Source: Mucilaginibacter sp. Bleaf8 (lineage in GTDB: Bacteria > Bacteroidota > Bacteroidia > Sphingobacteriales > Sphingobacteriaceae). Taken from it: a stretch of 64,000 nt of DNA. The stretch lies in NCBI RefSeq assembly GCF_018390515.1, contig NZ_JAHBBK010000003.1:496001-560000 (forward strand), given 5' to 3'. Positions 43,474 through 51,915 of the stretch are shown piece after piece. The notes under the pieces were generated by a model, which did no database searches, was not told the origin of the DNA, and saw only the letters and a program-made list of their open reading frames with translations. Positions within the stretch are counted from its first letter, which is position 1. Each line of letters starts with the position of its first letter. The translations under genes and the position numbers were made by a program.

Positions 43474-45024
43474 TTGGTAAAAGAATTAATTATCGATTCA
43501 TCCCCTAATGGGGCAACTATTGCCCTGTTACAGGATAAACAACTCGTAGAACTTCATAAAGAGCAGATTTCCAATAATTACACGGTTGGAGATATTTACC
43601 TGGGCCGGGTTAAAAAAATAATGCCGGGGCTCAACGCTGCTTTTATTGACGTAGGCTACGAGAAGGATGCATTTTTGCATTATCTTGACTTGGGGCCACA
43701 GGTACAAAGCCTTCTCAAGTTAACCAAACAGGTGAAAGGTGGCAGTTACCAGTCAAAGCTGCTGGATCAACTAAAGCTTGAGGCTGATATCAATAAATCG
43801 GGCAAGATTGGCGATGTATTGACTAAAAATCAGCTGATACCTGTACAAATTGCCAAAGAGCCTATTTCAACAAAAGGCCCGAGGCTAAGTTCTGACCTAT
43901 CCATTGCGGGGCGCTACGTGGTACTGGTGCCTTTCTCTGAAACCATCTCGATATCTAAAAAGATTAAGAGCAATACCGAACGCACACGCTTACGAAAGAT
44001 TGTGGAGGGTATTAAACCTGCACACTTCGGCGTTATTATCCGTACGGTATCAGAAGGTAAGGGCGTAACCGAAATGCAGAAAGACCTGCTCGACTTGATT
44101 GCCAAGTGGGAATCTTTCATGACACGGTTACCGTCAACCGAGCCTTCTAAAAAAGTACTGGGTGAAATTGACCGCACATCAACCCTGTTGCGTGATATTT
44201 TGAACCCCGATTTTCAGCACATTTACGTGAACGATAATTCGATTTTCGAAGAAGTTCGCTCTTACGTGCACGAAATTTCGCCTGATCTGGAAAGCATCGT
44301 TCGGCTGCACAAACATCGCGACCCGATATTTGAGCATTACGGCGTTGAAAAACAGATCAAATCGGCTTTCGGTAAAACCGTAAACCTGGCCGGCGGCGCC
44401 TACCTGGTTATTGAGCACACAGAAGCCCTGCACGTTATTGACGTAAACAGCGGTAACCGTACGGCTAATAAAGAAAACCAGGAAGAAAACGCCCTGCAGG
44501 TAAACAAAGAAGCTGCCCGCGAGATTGCCCGCCAATTGCGCCTGCGCGATATGGGCGGCATTGTAGTGGTTGACTTTATTGACATGCATAAACCGCAGAA
44601 CCGTAAGGAGCTGTTTGACTTTTTGCGTGATGAAATGGCGCATGACCGGGCTAAGCACACCATTTTGCCGCCGAGCAAATTTGGATTAGTGCAGATTACC
44701 CGCCAACGGGTGCGTCCCGAAATGAACATTGTTACCAGCGAGGTTTGCCCAACCTGCCATGGTACAGGCGTTATCAGGCCGAGCATTTTGCTGCTGGATG
44801 ATATAGAGAATAATTTTAACTATATCCTGGTAGAGCAGAATGAGAAAAATATTACGCTTTGCGTACACCCATACATCGAGGCTTACATCAAAAAAGGCTT
44901 AATCAGCCGCCAGATGAAATGGTATTTCAAATACGGGCAATGGATAAAAGTAAAAGGCATCTCATCGTACCAGATAACGGAATTCCGTTTTATGAATGCC
45001 AAAGAAGAAGAAATTAAACTGTAA
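43474..45024 (+). CDS. rng: Ribonuclease G/E family endoribonuclease
   Basis: A 516-residue RNase G-type enzyme, which processes rRNA 5' ends and degrades mRNA. The S1 domain starts at VGDIYLGRVKKIMPGLNAAFIDVGYEKDAFL, with a lysine-rich insertion of about 40 residues. The catalytic aspartates lie in LHVIDVNSGN and IVVVDFIDM, and the zinc-link pair in VCPTCHGTG. It ends without the long RNase E scaffold domain. The only possible start is the TTG at 43474. The in-frame codons just before are ATG GAG TAG (43462-43470), a minimal start-stop that ends 3 nt upstream of the TTG. Weak initiation may limit expression. A strong terminator follows. Confidence 0.95.
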   Translation: MVKELIIDSSPNGATIALLQDKQLVELHKEQISNNYTVGDIYLGRVKKIMPGLNAAFIDVGYEKDAFLHYLDLGPQVQSLLKLTKQVKGGSYQSKLLDQLKLEADINKSGKIGDVLTKNQLIPVQIAKEPISTKGPRLSSDLSIAGRYVVLVPFSETISISKKIKSNTERTRLRKIVEGIKPAHFGVIIRTVSEGKGVTEMQKDLLDLIAKWESFMTRLPSTEPSKKVLGEIDRTSTLLRDILNPDFQHIYVNDNSIFEEVRSYVHEISPDLESIVRLHKHRDPIFEHYGVEKQIKSAFGKTVNLAGGAYLVIEHTEALHVIDVNSGNRTANKENQEENALQVNKEAAREIARQLRLRDMGGIVVVDFIDMHKPQNRKELFDFLRDEMAHDRAKHTILPPSKFGLVQITRQRVRPEMNIVTSEVCPTCHGTGVIRPSILLLDDIENNFNYILVEQNEKNITLCVHPYIEAYIKKGLISRQMKWYFKYGQWIKVKGISSYQITEFRFMNAKEEEIKL

Positions 45025-45040
45025 TAGTTTAAATACAGTA

Positions 45041-45078
45041 AATAGAAAAGGCCCCTATACAGGGGCCTTTTCTATTTT
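45041..45078 (+). terminator. Intrinsic terminator after rng
   Basis: A 16-bp perfect stem (45041-45056 with 45061-45076) with a 4-nt loop, A-rich on one side and T-rich on the other. It lies between rng and radA. Confidence 0.85.
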
Positions 45079-45096
45079 GTACCATTTGGGCCTCAC

Positions 45097-45104
45097 TAAT
45101 TTTG
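45097..45104 (+). promoter_or_regulatory. TAnnTTTG -7 promoter box for radA
   Basis: TAATTTTG is an exact match, 74 nt before the TTG start of radA. A TTTG at 45076-45079 gives a -33 candidate at a 17-nt spacing. Confidence 0.5.
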
Positions 45105-45178
45105 TTAGCAAAAGTTCGTATCTTTACCTAAACTGAAATAGGTGAAACCTTAAGTTCAACTATTGAAATAAACGAACA

Positions 45179-46618
45179 TTGGCTAAAACAAAATCATCAT
45201 ACTTTTGCCAGAGCTGCGGCTATGAATCGCCGAAGTGGCTGGGCAAATGCCCTTCTTGCGGGCAATGGAACACTTTTGTAGAAGAAGTAGTAGAAAAGCC
45301 CAATGCTGCCGTGCCCGACTGGAAAAGCAGCACCGGCGGTTCCACCTCCCTGCAACGGGCTAATAAGGCCGTACAGGTAAGCAATATTACTTTTTCTGAC
45401 GAGCACCGGATACTGACGCCTGATAAGGAGCTGAACCGGGTACTGGGCGGCGGCATTGTAGCCGGTTCGCTGACACTGATAGGTGGCGAACCCGGTATTG
45501 GTAAATCAACCCTGATGTTGCAACTGGCACTAAGCATGCCGGCGGCTAAAATACTTTATGTATCGGGAGAGGAAAGCGACCGCCAAATTAAAATGCGTGC
45601 TGAGCGTATAGCGGCTCCCCAGCCTCCTAAAGGAGAAGCGGAAAGCTCCAGTGGAACAGGTTGTTTTATTTTAACAGAAACCTCCACACAAAATATTTTT
45701 AAACAGATTGAGCAGTTGCAGCCTGATCTGGTGATTGTGGATTCTATACAAACGCTGTATTCCGCACATATTGAATCTACCCCCGGCAGCGTATCTCAGG
45801 TGCGGGAGTGTACAGCCGAATTATTGCGATTTGCCAAAGAAAGCTCCACGCCGGTTTTCCTGATCGGCCATATCACTAAAGACGGCATGATTGCTGGTCC
45901 GAAAATATTAGAGCACATGGTAGATACTGTATTACAGTTTGAGGGCGACAGGCACCATGTTTACCGTATTTTACGGGCAATCAAAAATCGTTTTGGCTCA
46001 GCATCAGAGTTAGGTATTTATGAGATGCTGGGTGCCGGCTTGCGCGAGGTATCCAATCCATCCGAAATATTGTTATCACAGCGCGACGAAAGCCTGAGTG
46101 GGATTACTATCAGCGCCACCTTAGAGGGCATGAGACCTATGCTGATTGAAACGCAGGCATTGGTGAGCACATCGGCTTACGGCACGCCCCAGCGTTCAGC
46201 TACGGGCTTTGATACACGCCGCATGAACATGCTGCTGGCCGTGCTCGAAAAACGTTGTGGTTTCAGGCTGGGTAATCAGGATGTGTTCCTGAACATCACC
46301 GGCGGTATCAGGGTAGAAGATCCGGCCATTGATTTAGGGCTGGCTGCTGCTATTATTTCTTCTCACGAGGATATTCCGATCCCATCCAAAACCTGCTTCG
46401 CCGGCGAGCTGGGCCTGTCGGGCGAGATCCGCGCCGTAAATCGTATTGAGCAGCGTATCGCGGAGGCCCAAAAGCTGGGTTTTGAACAGATATTTATTTC
46501 CAGGTATAACCTGCCGTCAGGGAAAAAAGACAATAAACAGCTTGATCTGTCGCACTATGATATTGAGATCAAAGCCGTAAGCCGGATAGAGGAAGTATTT
46601 ACTTTGTTGTTCGGCTAA
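45179..46618 (+). CDS. radA: DNA repair protein RadA
   Basis: A 479-residue RadA/Sms, a RecA-like branch-migration helicase. The N-terminal zinc finger is YFCQSCGYESPKWLGKCPSCGQ, the Walker A is GGEPGIGKST, the RadA-specific motif is in IKNRFGSASELG, and a Lon-like C-terminal domain ends the protein. The start is TTG at 45179 (no ATG precedes the zinc finger). Between RAERIA and CFILTETSTQN, where homologues have only a few residues, there are about 15 extra ones (APQPPKGEAESSSGTG). Their DNA is a CTCC/GGAG palindrome that looks like an intergenic repeat. The frame is intact. Confidence 0.95.
   Translation: MAKTKSSYFCQSCGYESPKWLGKCPSCGQWNTFVEEVVEKPNAAVPDWKSSTGGSTSLQRANKAVQVSNITFSDEHRILTPDKELNRVLGGGIVAGSLTLIGGEPGIGKSTLMLQLALSMPAAKILYVSGEESDRQIKMRAERIAAPQPPKGEAESSSGTGCFILTETSTQNIFKQIEQLQPDLVIVDSIQTLYSAHIESTPGSVSQVRECTAELLRFAKESSTPVFLIGHITKDGMIAGPKILEHMVDTVLQFEGDRHHVYRILRAIKNRFGSASELGIYEMLGAGLREVSNPSEILLSQRDESLSGITISATLEGMRPMLIETQALVSTSAYGTPQRSATGFDTRRMNMLLAVLEKRCGFRLGNQDVFLNITGGIRVEDPAIDLGLAAAIISSHEDIPIPSKTCFAGELGLSGEIRAVNRIEQRIAEAQKLGFEQIFISRYNLPSGKKDNKQLDLSHYDIEIKAVSRIEEVFTLLFG
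45614..45661 (+). repeat. Repeat-like insertion inside radA
   Basis: The stretch has an AGCCTCCT-AAAGGAG palindrome followed by AAGCGGAAAGCTCC. It resembles half of the Bacteroidota intergenic repeats whose CTCCCC arms are also seen at 63581-63724. It encodes the extra residues of RadA in frame. The assignment is by eye. Confidence 0.5.
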
Positions 46619-46640
46619 GTATAAACCTCTTACAAAAATT

Positions 46641-46672
46641 AAAAGGCTGATAATGCATATCAGCCTTTTTTT
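46641..46672 (+). terminator. Intrinsic terminator after radA
   Basis: A 12-bp perfect stem (46641-46652 with 46658-46669) with a 5-nt loop, followed by T residues. It ends the radA transcript, 22 nt after the stop codon. Confidence 0.85.
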
Positions 46673-46981
46673 GTGTTATGTGCTCCTCTCGTTTTATTCA
46701 ATAATTATACACTTGTTTTGAGGATATGCTGGTTGTAATCGGCCGCATAAAGACGTTATGGCATCTATAGGATTATAACCTTTAATAAGTTAAAATATAT
46801 TACTGATACTTCGTTGATAAATTATAGGTAGTTAATCCTGACTGGCCTGCTATAAAACCATATGCGCCTTTAGTAGTCAAAATGTAACAATGCCGATAGT
46901 ATAAGGCAGCATGAATACAGGGCAACGAATGCCTGAAACCATGCCTGTTTAATATTGTTGTAAAAACGAAATTGTATAACG
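46673..46981. other. AT-rich intergenic stretch before the DUF4920 gene
   Basis: About 310 nt without a convincing coding frame. The longest open frame is on the minus strand (46800-47054), overlapping the DUF4920 start, and shows no domain. I see no exact TAnnTTTG box near the following gene. It may contain regulatory sequence, but nothing definite is visible. Confidence 0.4.
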
Positions 46982-47440
46982 ATGAAGAATATCTGCTTTG
47001 CCCTGCTACTTGTAATTTTAGCTGCCGGAAATATATCAGCACAAAAACGTACACCTCTGCCGCATGGAATGGTGTTTGGCGCTAAGCCATCGACGGTGAG
47101 CTTAATACCGGCTTCCAGGTTAAATGCTTATATGGATAAGCGTGCCCGCGTAACGGCCGCTATTGTAGGTACGGTAGCTGAGGTCACCAAATCAAAAGGC
47201 GGATGGTTTACTATGAAGGCTGGCAAAGGGCAGGTTATCGCTGCTCACTTCAAAAACTATAACATTAATCTTCCTAAAGCTTTAAAAGGCAGGGAGGTAA
47301 TTATTTCCGGTAAAGCATCCAAACAATTCAATGCCTTTGATGCCCAGCGTGAGGCCGGCGATCGCCGTCGCAATGTAACACGGCCCGGCACCAAACAGCC
47401 CATCAGCTTTGAGGTAGAGGGATTGATGGTGAACAAGTAA
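46982..47440 (+). CDS. Secreted DUF4920 family protein
   Basis: A 152-residue protein with a signal peptide (cleavage near GNISAQ). The mature part has VTAAIVGTVAEVTKSKGGWFTMKAGKGQ and INLPKALKGREVIISGKASK, with the strand pattern of the DUF4920 family (OB-like folds with a conserved Trp). The usual GCW motif reads GGW here, so the family cysteine is missing. Function of the family is unknown. It is convergent with carB, whose stop lies 67 nt downstream. Confidence 0.7.
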   Translation: MKNICFALLLVILAAGNISAQKRTPLPHGMVFGAKPSTVSLIPASRLNAYMDKRARVTAAIVGTVAEVTKSKGGWFTMKAGKGQVIAAHFKNYNINLPKALKGREVIISGKASKQFNAFDAQREAGDRRRNVTRPGTKQPISFEVEGLMVNK

Positions 47441-47507
47441 AAGCAGGATTATTGTAAAAACAAAGAGGCGCAACGTGCGCCTCTTGATATATTATTTGTT
47501 GTTCAAC

Positions 47508-50327
47508 TTACTTACTCAGGTACATTGATTTCTCTTTGTACAAGTGTCTGAAGTAAGGGTCCATCAGGTTCGGGATAAAGCGGATAGCTTCGCCGGTTGA
47601 TTTCATTTCTGGACCCAGTTCTTTGTTCACTTCCGGGAATTTATCGAAAGAGAATACAGGCTCTTTAATAGCGTAACCTACCAGCTTGCGTTCAATTTTA
47701 AAGTCTTTCAGCTTGTTTACACCCAGCATTACTTTAGCAGCAATATTGATGTAAGGTGCATCATAAGCTTTAGCTATAAACGGAACGGTACGTGATGCAC
47801 GCGGGTTGGCCTCAATCACAAACACTTTATCGTTCTTAACCGCAAACTGAATGTTTAGCAAACCACGAACGTTCAGGGCTTTGGATAATTTGATGGTATA
47901 TTCTTCTATCTGTTCCATTACCGAGTCCGACAGGTCGAAGGGTGGCAGTACAGCATAAGAGTCGCCCGAGTGGATACCGGCAGGCTCAATGTGCTCCATG
48001 ATACCCACAATGTGAACATCTTCGCCATCGCCTATAGAGTCAGATTCCGCTTCTGAGGCGCGGTCCAGGAAGTGGTCGATCAGTACACGGTTGCCCGGCA
48101 GGTTGCGCAGCAGGTTTACTACAGCACGCTCCAGATCTTCATCATTAATTACGATGCTCATGCCTTGGCCACCTAAAACGTAGCTTGGGCGTACCAATAC
48201 AGGATAACCAACTTCGTGCGCTACTTTCAAGGCTTCTTCAGCGCTTTCTGCAACACCATATTTCGGGTACGGGATATCCAAATCTTTTAACAGGTCAGAG
48301 AAACGGCCACGATCTTCGGCAATGTCCATGTCGTTGAACGAGGTGCCGATGATTTTGATGCCGTGCTCGTGCAGCTTCTCAGCCATTTTCAAGGCAGTTT
48401 GACCGCCCAGCTGAACAATCACACCTTCTGGTTTTTCCAGGTCAATGATCTCGCGAACGTGCTCCCAGAATACCGGCTCAAAGTATAGCTTATCAGCCAT
48501 ATTAAAGTCGGTTGATACGGTTTCAGGGTTACAGTTGATCATGATAGCCTCATAGCCAGATTCTTTAGCAGCCAATAAGCCATGCACACAGCTATAGTCA
48601 AATTCTATACCCTGACCAATGCGGTTAGGGCCAGAACCTAATACAATGATCTTTTTACGGTCTGATACTACCGACTCGTTTTCACCTTCGTAGGTTGAGT
48701 AGTAATATGGGGTTTGTGCCTGGAACTCAGCAGCACAGGTATCCACCATTTTGTATACCCGGTTAATGCCTGATGCTTTACGGCGCTGATATACGTCCTC
48801 TTCAGTAGTGTTCACACCTAATATCCAAGCTATCTGTGCGTCCGAAAATCCTTTTTGCTTAACGGTAAGCAGGATGTCGTCAGGCATGTTGCTGATAGAG
48901 TAGCGACGCATTTCAGCTTCCAAATTCACTATTTCCTGGATTTGGTTCAGGAACCAGCGGTCTATCTTGGTTACTTTACGTACCGATTCAAGAGGCACGC
49001 CTAAGCTTAGCGCATCATATACGTGGAACAAACGATCCCAGCTTGGATGCTCCAGGCTATGCATAATCTCGTCCAGATTTCGGCTTTGACGGCCATCGGC
49101 ACCTAAACCTGCACGACCAATCTCCAGGCTTTGACAAGCTTTTTGTAAGGCCTCGATAAAGCTGCGGCCAATACCCATTACTTCGCCTACTGATTTCATT
49201 TGCAGGCCCAGCTCTTTATTGGCACCTTTAAACTTATCGAAATTCCAGCGAGGAATTTTAACAATCACATAATCCAGTGTAGGCTCAAAGTAAGCCGAAG
49301 TGGTTTTGGTGATCTGGTTCTCTACCTCGTCCAGGTTATAGCCGATAGCCAGTTTGGCAGCAATTTTAGCAATTGGGTAACCGGTAGCTTTTGATGCCAG
49401 TGCTGATGAACGTGATACACGCGGGTTAATCTCGATAGCGATGATCTCTTCATTAGCCGGGTTAACCGAAAACTGCACGTTACAACCGCCGGCAAAGTTG
49501 CCGATGGCGCGCATCATACGGATGGCCTGGTTACGCATTTCCTGGTAACAGCGGTCGCTCAGGGTCATGGCCGGGGCCACGGTAATCGAGTCGCCGGTGT
49601 GTATACCCATCGGGTCAAAGTTTTCGATAGAGCAAATGATAATTACGTTGTCGCGGTTATCGCGCAGCAACTCCAGTTCGTACTCTTTCCAGCCTAATAC
49701 GGCTTGTTCAACCAATACCTCGTGGGTTGGCGATGCCTGTAAGCCACGGCTCAGGGCAGCATCAAACTCTTCTTTTTTGTGTACAAAGCCTGCACCTTTA
49801 CCACCTAAGGTATAGCTTGGTCGAATTACCAGCGGAAAACCAATCTCTTGCGCCGCTTCTTTACCTTCCAGAAAAGAGTTGGCAATTTTTGACTTGGCAA
49901 CGCCTACGTTGATGTCAACCATCAGCTGGCGGAAAGCCTCGCGGTTTTCGGTTTTCTCGATAGCGGCCACATCCACGCCAACTACCTTAACGCCGTATTT
50001 TTCCCATATACCACGCTCAGAGGCTTCGATACAAAGGTTCAGTGCAGTTTGACCACCCATGGTAGGCAACACAGCATCAATTTTTTGTTCGGATAAAATC
50101 TTCTCTAAACTTTCGCAGGTAAGCGGCAGCAGGTACACATGGTCAGCAATTACTTTATCGGTCATGATGGTGGCCGGATTGCTGTTGATGATAGATACTT
50201 CGATACCTTCGTCTTTTAACGAAAGAGCGGCTTGCGAGCCGGCATAGTCAAATTCACAGGCCTGGCCAATAATAATAGGACCGGAGCCGATGATCAGTAC
50301 TGATTTTATGGAGGTGTCTTTGGGCAT
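47508..50327 (-). CDS. carB: Carbamoyl-phosphate synthase large subunit (no MGS domain)
   Basis: A 939-residue CarB. Both ATP-grasp halves are present: the first with LVIRPSYTLGGKGAGF and EVLVEQAVLGWKEYELE, the second with VLVRPSYVLGGQGM and EANPRASRT. Between them lies the oligomerisation domain. It makes carbamoyl phosphate for pyrimidine and arginine synthesis with the glutamine amidotransferase CarA, which is not nearby. The protein ends shortly after MKSTGEAIRF with YKEKSMYLSK. The C-terminal MGS-like domain of about 130 residues that binds UMP, IMP and ornithine in E. coli is absent. A promoter box is embedded next to a terminator upstream. Confidence 0.95.
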   Translation of the reverse strand: MPKDTSIKSVLIIGSGPIIIGQACEFDYAGSQAALSLKDEGIEVSIINSNPATIMTDKVIADHVYLLPLTCESLEKILSEQKIDAVLPTMGGQTALNLCIEASERGIWEKYGVKVVGVDVAAIEKTENREAFRQLMVDINVGVAKSKIANSFLEGKEAAQEIGFPLVIRPSYTLGGKGAGFVHKKEEFDAALSRGLQASPTHEVLVEQAVLGWKEYELELLRDNRDNVIIICSIENFDPMGIHTGDSITVAPAMTLSDRCYQEMRNQAIRMMRAIGNFAGGCNVQFSVNPANEEIIAIEINPRVSRSSALASKATGYPIAKIAAKLAIGYNLDEVENQITKTTSAYFEPTLDYVIVKIPRWNFDKFKGANKELGLQMKSVGEVMGIGRSFIEALQKACQSLEIGRAGLGADGRQSRNLDEIMHSLEHPSWDRLFHVYDALSLGVPLESVRKVTKIDRWFLNQIQEIVNLEAEMRRYSISNMPDDILLTVKQKGFSDAQIAWILGVNTTEEDVYQRRKASGINRVYKMVDTCAAEFQAQTPYYYSTYEGENESVVSDRKKIIVLGSGPNRIGQGIEFDYSCVHGLLAAKESGYEAIMINCNPETVSTDFNMADKLYFEPVFWEHVREIIDLEKPEGVIVQLGGQTALKMAEKLHEHGIKIIGTSFNDMDIAEDRGRFSDLLKDLDIPYPKYGVAESAEEALKVAHEVGYPVLVRPSYVLGGQGMSIVINDEDLERAVVNLLRNLPGNRVLIDHFLDRASEAESDSIGDGEDVHIVGIMEHIEPAGIHSGDSYAVLPPFDLSDSVMEQIEEYTIKLSKALNVRGLLNIQFAVKNDKVFVIEANPRASRTVPFIAKAYDAPYINIAAKVMLGVNKLKDFKIERKLVGYAIKEPVFSFDKFPEVNKELGPEMKSTGEAIRFIPNLMDPYFRHLYKEKSMYLSK

Positions 50328-50407
50328 AGTCTTGTTTAGTCAAAAATAAACGCTAATCTTCCTGTTTTATTGGCAATTAGCTGATTAAATACTATGCGCT
50401 GAAAGGT

Positions 50408-50433
50408 AAAAATCCCGACTTCAGCGTCGGGAT
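50408..50433 (-). terminator. Terminator of the TonB-C gene overlapping the carB promoter region
   Basis: On the minus strand an 8-bp perfect stem (50433-50426 with 50419-50412) with a 6-nt loop runs into T residues. It lies downstream of the gene ending at 50529. The carB promoter box at 50435-50442 abuts its upstream side, so a carB transcript would start inside or just before the hairpin. Confidence 0.65.
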
Positions 50434-50434
50434 G

Positions 50435-50442
50435 CAAAGATA
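50435..50442 (-). promoter_or_regulatory. TAnnTTTG -7 promoter box for carB
   Basis: TATCTTTG on the minus strand is an exact match. It sits 108 nt before the carB ATG and directly before a terminator-like hairpin, so the 5' leader would start with that hairpin. Confidence 0.5.
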
Positions 50443-50528
50443 GGGTTTTAGGAGTTATCCGCTTTAAAAAATTTTATATTTATGAACCCGGTTTATGAAC
50501 CCTATTTTCAGTGAGCTATTTAGGCTGT

Positions 50529-51497
50529 TTATTTGCTTTTTGCAGCTGGTGTTACCGCACCAAAATTGATAGGCATACCCCATGAGGTATCAACAGGTAA
50601 GCCGTTTTGTATACGTGGTTTCCAGGCAGGTGAAGTGTTTACAGCAGCCATGATGGCCTTGTCGGCTTCGGGCGATAAGCTGCCCAAGAGGGTAGGGTTG
50701 GTTACCTTGCCATCCTTCATTACTGTGAAAGAAAGAAATATTTGTGTTGCCTTACCTTTTAGGGTAGCCGGCAATTTCACTTTCTTTTTTACCAGCGCTA
50801 TAAAAGTTGGGGTACCGCCTGTAAATTCAGGCGTTTGGTTCTTATTGGTATAAGTGTATTTAACGCCCGTTGCGGTGGTGCAGTAGCCGGATATAAATTT
50901 GCCGTCCTGGTAAGTATCGTTGTAAGTTACCTTTTCAGCCGGGTAATTACCACGCCATTCGCCTACGTGCTTGCCATCTTTAATGTCGCCTTCTTCGCTA
51001 ATGGTATGTGTAACGGCATCATAAGCTATGTAGTGGCCGTTGCCTTCGGTAACCAGCTCTTTGCCGGTGCTGTCCATACAAGTTAGGATACGGGTGTTTT
51101 CTTCAAAGCTGCGTGTACGGACAGTGTCACTGTTAAACATCAGGTACAGCTTGCCGTTAGGATAAAAAATGTAACTGTTGCCAAGCAGCACACCATCAGC
51201 ATAGCTAAGTACTGCCTGGCGTTTGCCCTCGGGCGAGTAGGTGATACACTGGCCCTCAAATGTTGGCGGGGTGATGGTAGTGGATCGGGCCATCAGTTTT
51301 ACCTTACCGTTACGGTAGTACTCGGCCACGTTAAACAGGGTTGAGGCCGAATCGGGCGGGGTAACCACGCGTATGTAGTCAGAACTATCGGCCACGTTTA
51401 CAGGCATGCCGTTGTTCTTAAAATAAAAAACCTGCTTCATCTGTGCAGAGCAGAAGGTTGTAACAAATATCAGTAATGCGCTTAATGTAAGTTTCAT
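50529..51497 (-). CDS. Secreted MORN-like/TonB C-terminal protein
   Basis: A 322-residue protein with a signal peptide (cleavage near TFCSAQ). Residues 55-220 hold YwqK/MORN-like units such as YYRNGKVKLMA, YSPEGKRQAVLSY, YPNGKLYLMF and DIKDGKHVGEWRG. The last 100 residues are a TonB C-terminal domain (ATQIFLSFTVMKDGKVTNPTLLG, NTSPAWKPRIQNGLPV). Similar MORN-TonB proteins are common in Bacteroidota and of unknown role. The start has an unusually good Shine-Dalgarno for this group: AAAGGAG at 51511-51505 on the minus strand, 7 nt before the ATG. The gene ends with a hairpin terminator. Confidence 0.82.
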   Translation of the reverse strand: MKLTLSALLIFVTTFCSAQMKQVFYFKNNGMPVNVADSSDYIRVVTPPDSASTLFNVAEYYRNGKVKLMARSTTITPPTFEGQCITYSPEGKRQAVLSYADGVLLGNSYIFYPNGKLYLMFNSDTVRTRSFEENTRILTCMDSTGKELVTEGNGHYIAYDAVTHTISEEGDIKDGKHVGEWRGNYPAEKVTYNDTYQDGKFISGYCTTATGVKYTYTNKNQTPEFTGGTPTFIALVKKKVKLPATLKGKATQIFLSFTVMKDGKVTNPTLLGSLSPEADKAIMAAVNTSPAWKPRIQNGLPVDTSWGMPINFGAVTPAAKSK

Positions 51498-51527
51498 CAG
51501 TAATCTCCTTTAATCAGGGCTACTAAT

Positions 51528-51878
51528 TTACTTAATTAATTTATTATCAACGTCCGGAAAAACTAAAATTGGTTCATATTTACGGGCCTCGTCCATTTCC
51601 ATGTAAGCGTAAGACATGATGATGATGATATCGCCCACCTGAGCCAGTCTGGCTGCAGCGCCGTTCAGGCAAATAGTACCGCTTCCGCGTTCGCCTTTAA
51701 TCACATATGTTTCAAAACGTGCGCCATTATTGTTGTTTACAATGTGCACCTTCTCATTCGGGATAATATTCGCCGCCTCTATCAAATCCTCATCAATGGT
51801 AATGCTGCCTACGTAGTTCAGTTCGGCCTGCGTTACCTTAACACGATGAATTTTGGATTTCAAAACCTCAATAATCAT
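51528..51878 (-). CDS. panD: Aspartate 1-decarboxylase
   Basis: A 116-residue PanD precursor that makes beta-alanine for pantothenate and coenzyme A. It is processed at Gly24-Ser25 in [10 protein letters not shown] to form the pyruvoyl cofactor, and Ser25 is at the same position as in E. coli. [13 protein letters not shown] and [12 protein letters not shown] carry the substrate and tetramer-forming blocks. It is paired with panC, whose stop is 37 nt upstream. An exact promoter box ends 5 nt before the ATG, giving panD a possible leaderless transcript of its own. Confidence 0.96.
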   Translation of the reverse strand: MIIEVLKSKIHRVKVTQAELNYVGSITIDEDLIEAANIIPNEKVHIVNNNNGARFETYVIKGERGSGTICLNGAAARLAQVGDIIIIMSYAYMEMDEARKYEPILVFPDVDNKLIK

Positions 51879-51883
51879 GGGAA

Positions 51884-51891
51884 CAAAGTTA
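51884..51891 (-). promoter_or_regulatory. TAnnTTTG -7 promoter box for panD
   Basis: TAACTTTG on the minus strand ends 5 nt before the panD ATG at 51878, in the gap after panC. It predicts a leaderless panD mRNA besides readthrough from panC. Confidence 0.55.
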
Positions 51892-51915
51892 GTAATTAAA
51901 TATAACCAAGTGTTA

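Noticed and set aside
45197..45406. A minus-strand ORF with an SPLQGGG string resembling REP-derived peptides
   Set aside because: It is antisense to the RadA zinc-finger region, and the string comes from normal codons of the sense strand. The only repeat-like stretch in radA is at 45614-45661.
46800..47054. A minus-strand ORF of 84 residues overlapping the DUF4920 start
   Set aside because: It overlaps the signal-peptide region of a better gene and shows no domain or start signal.
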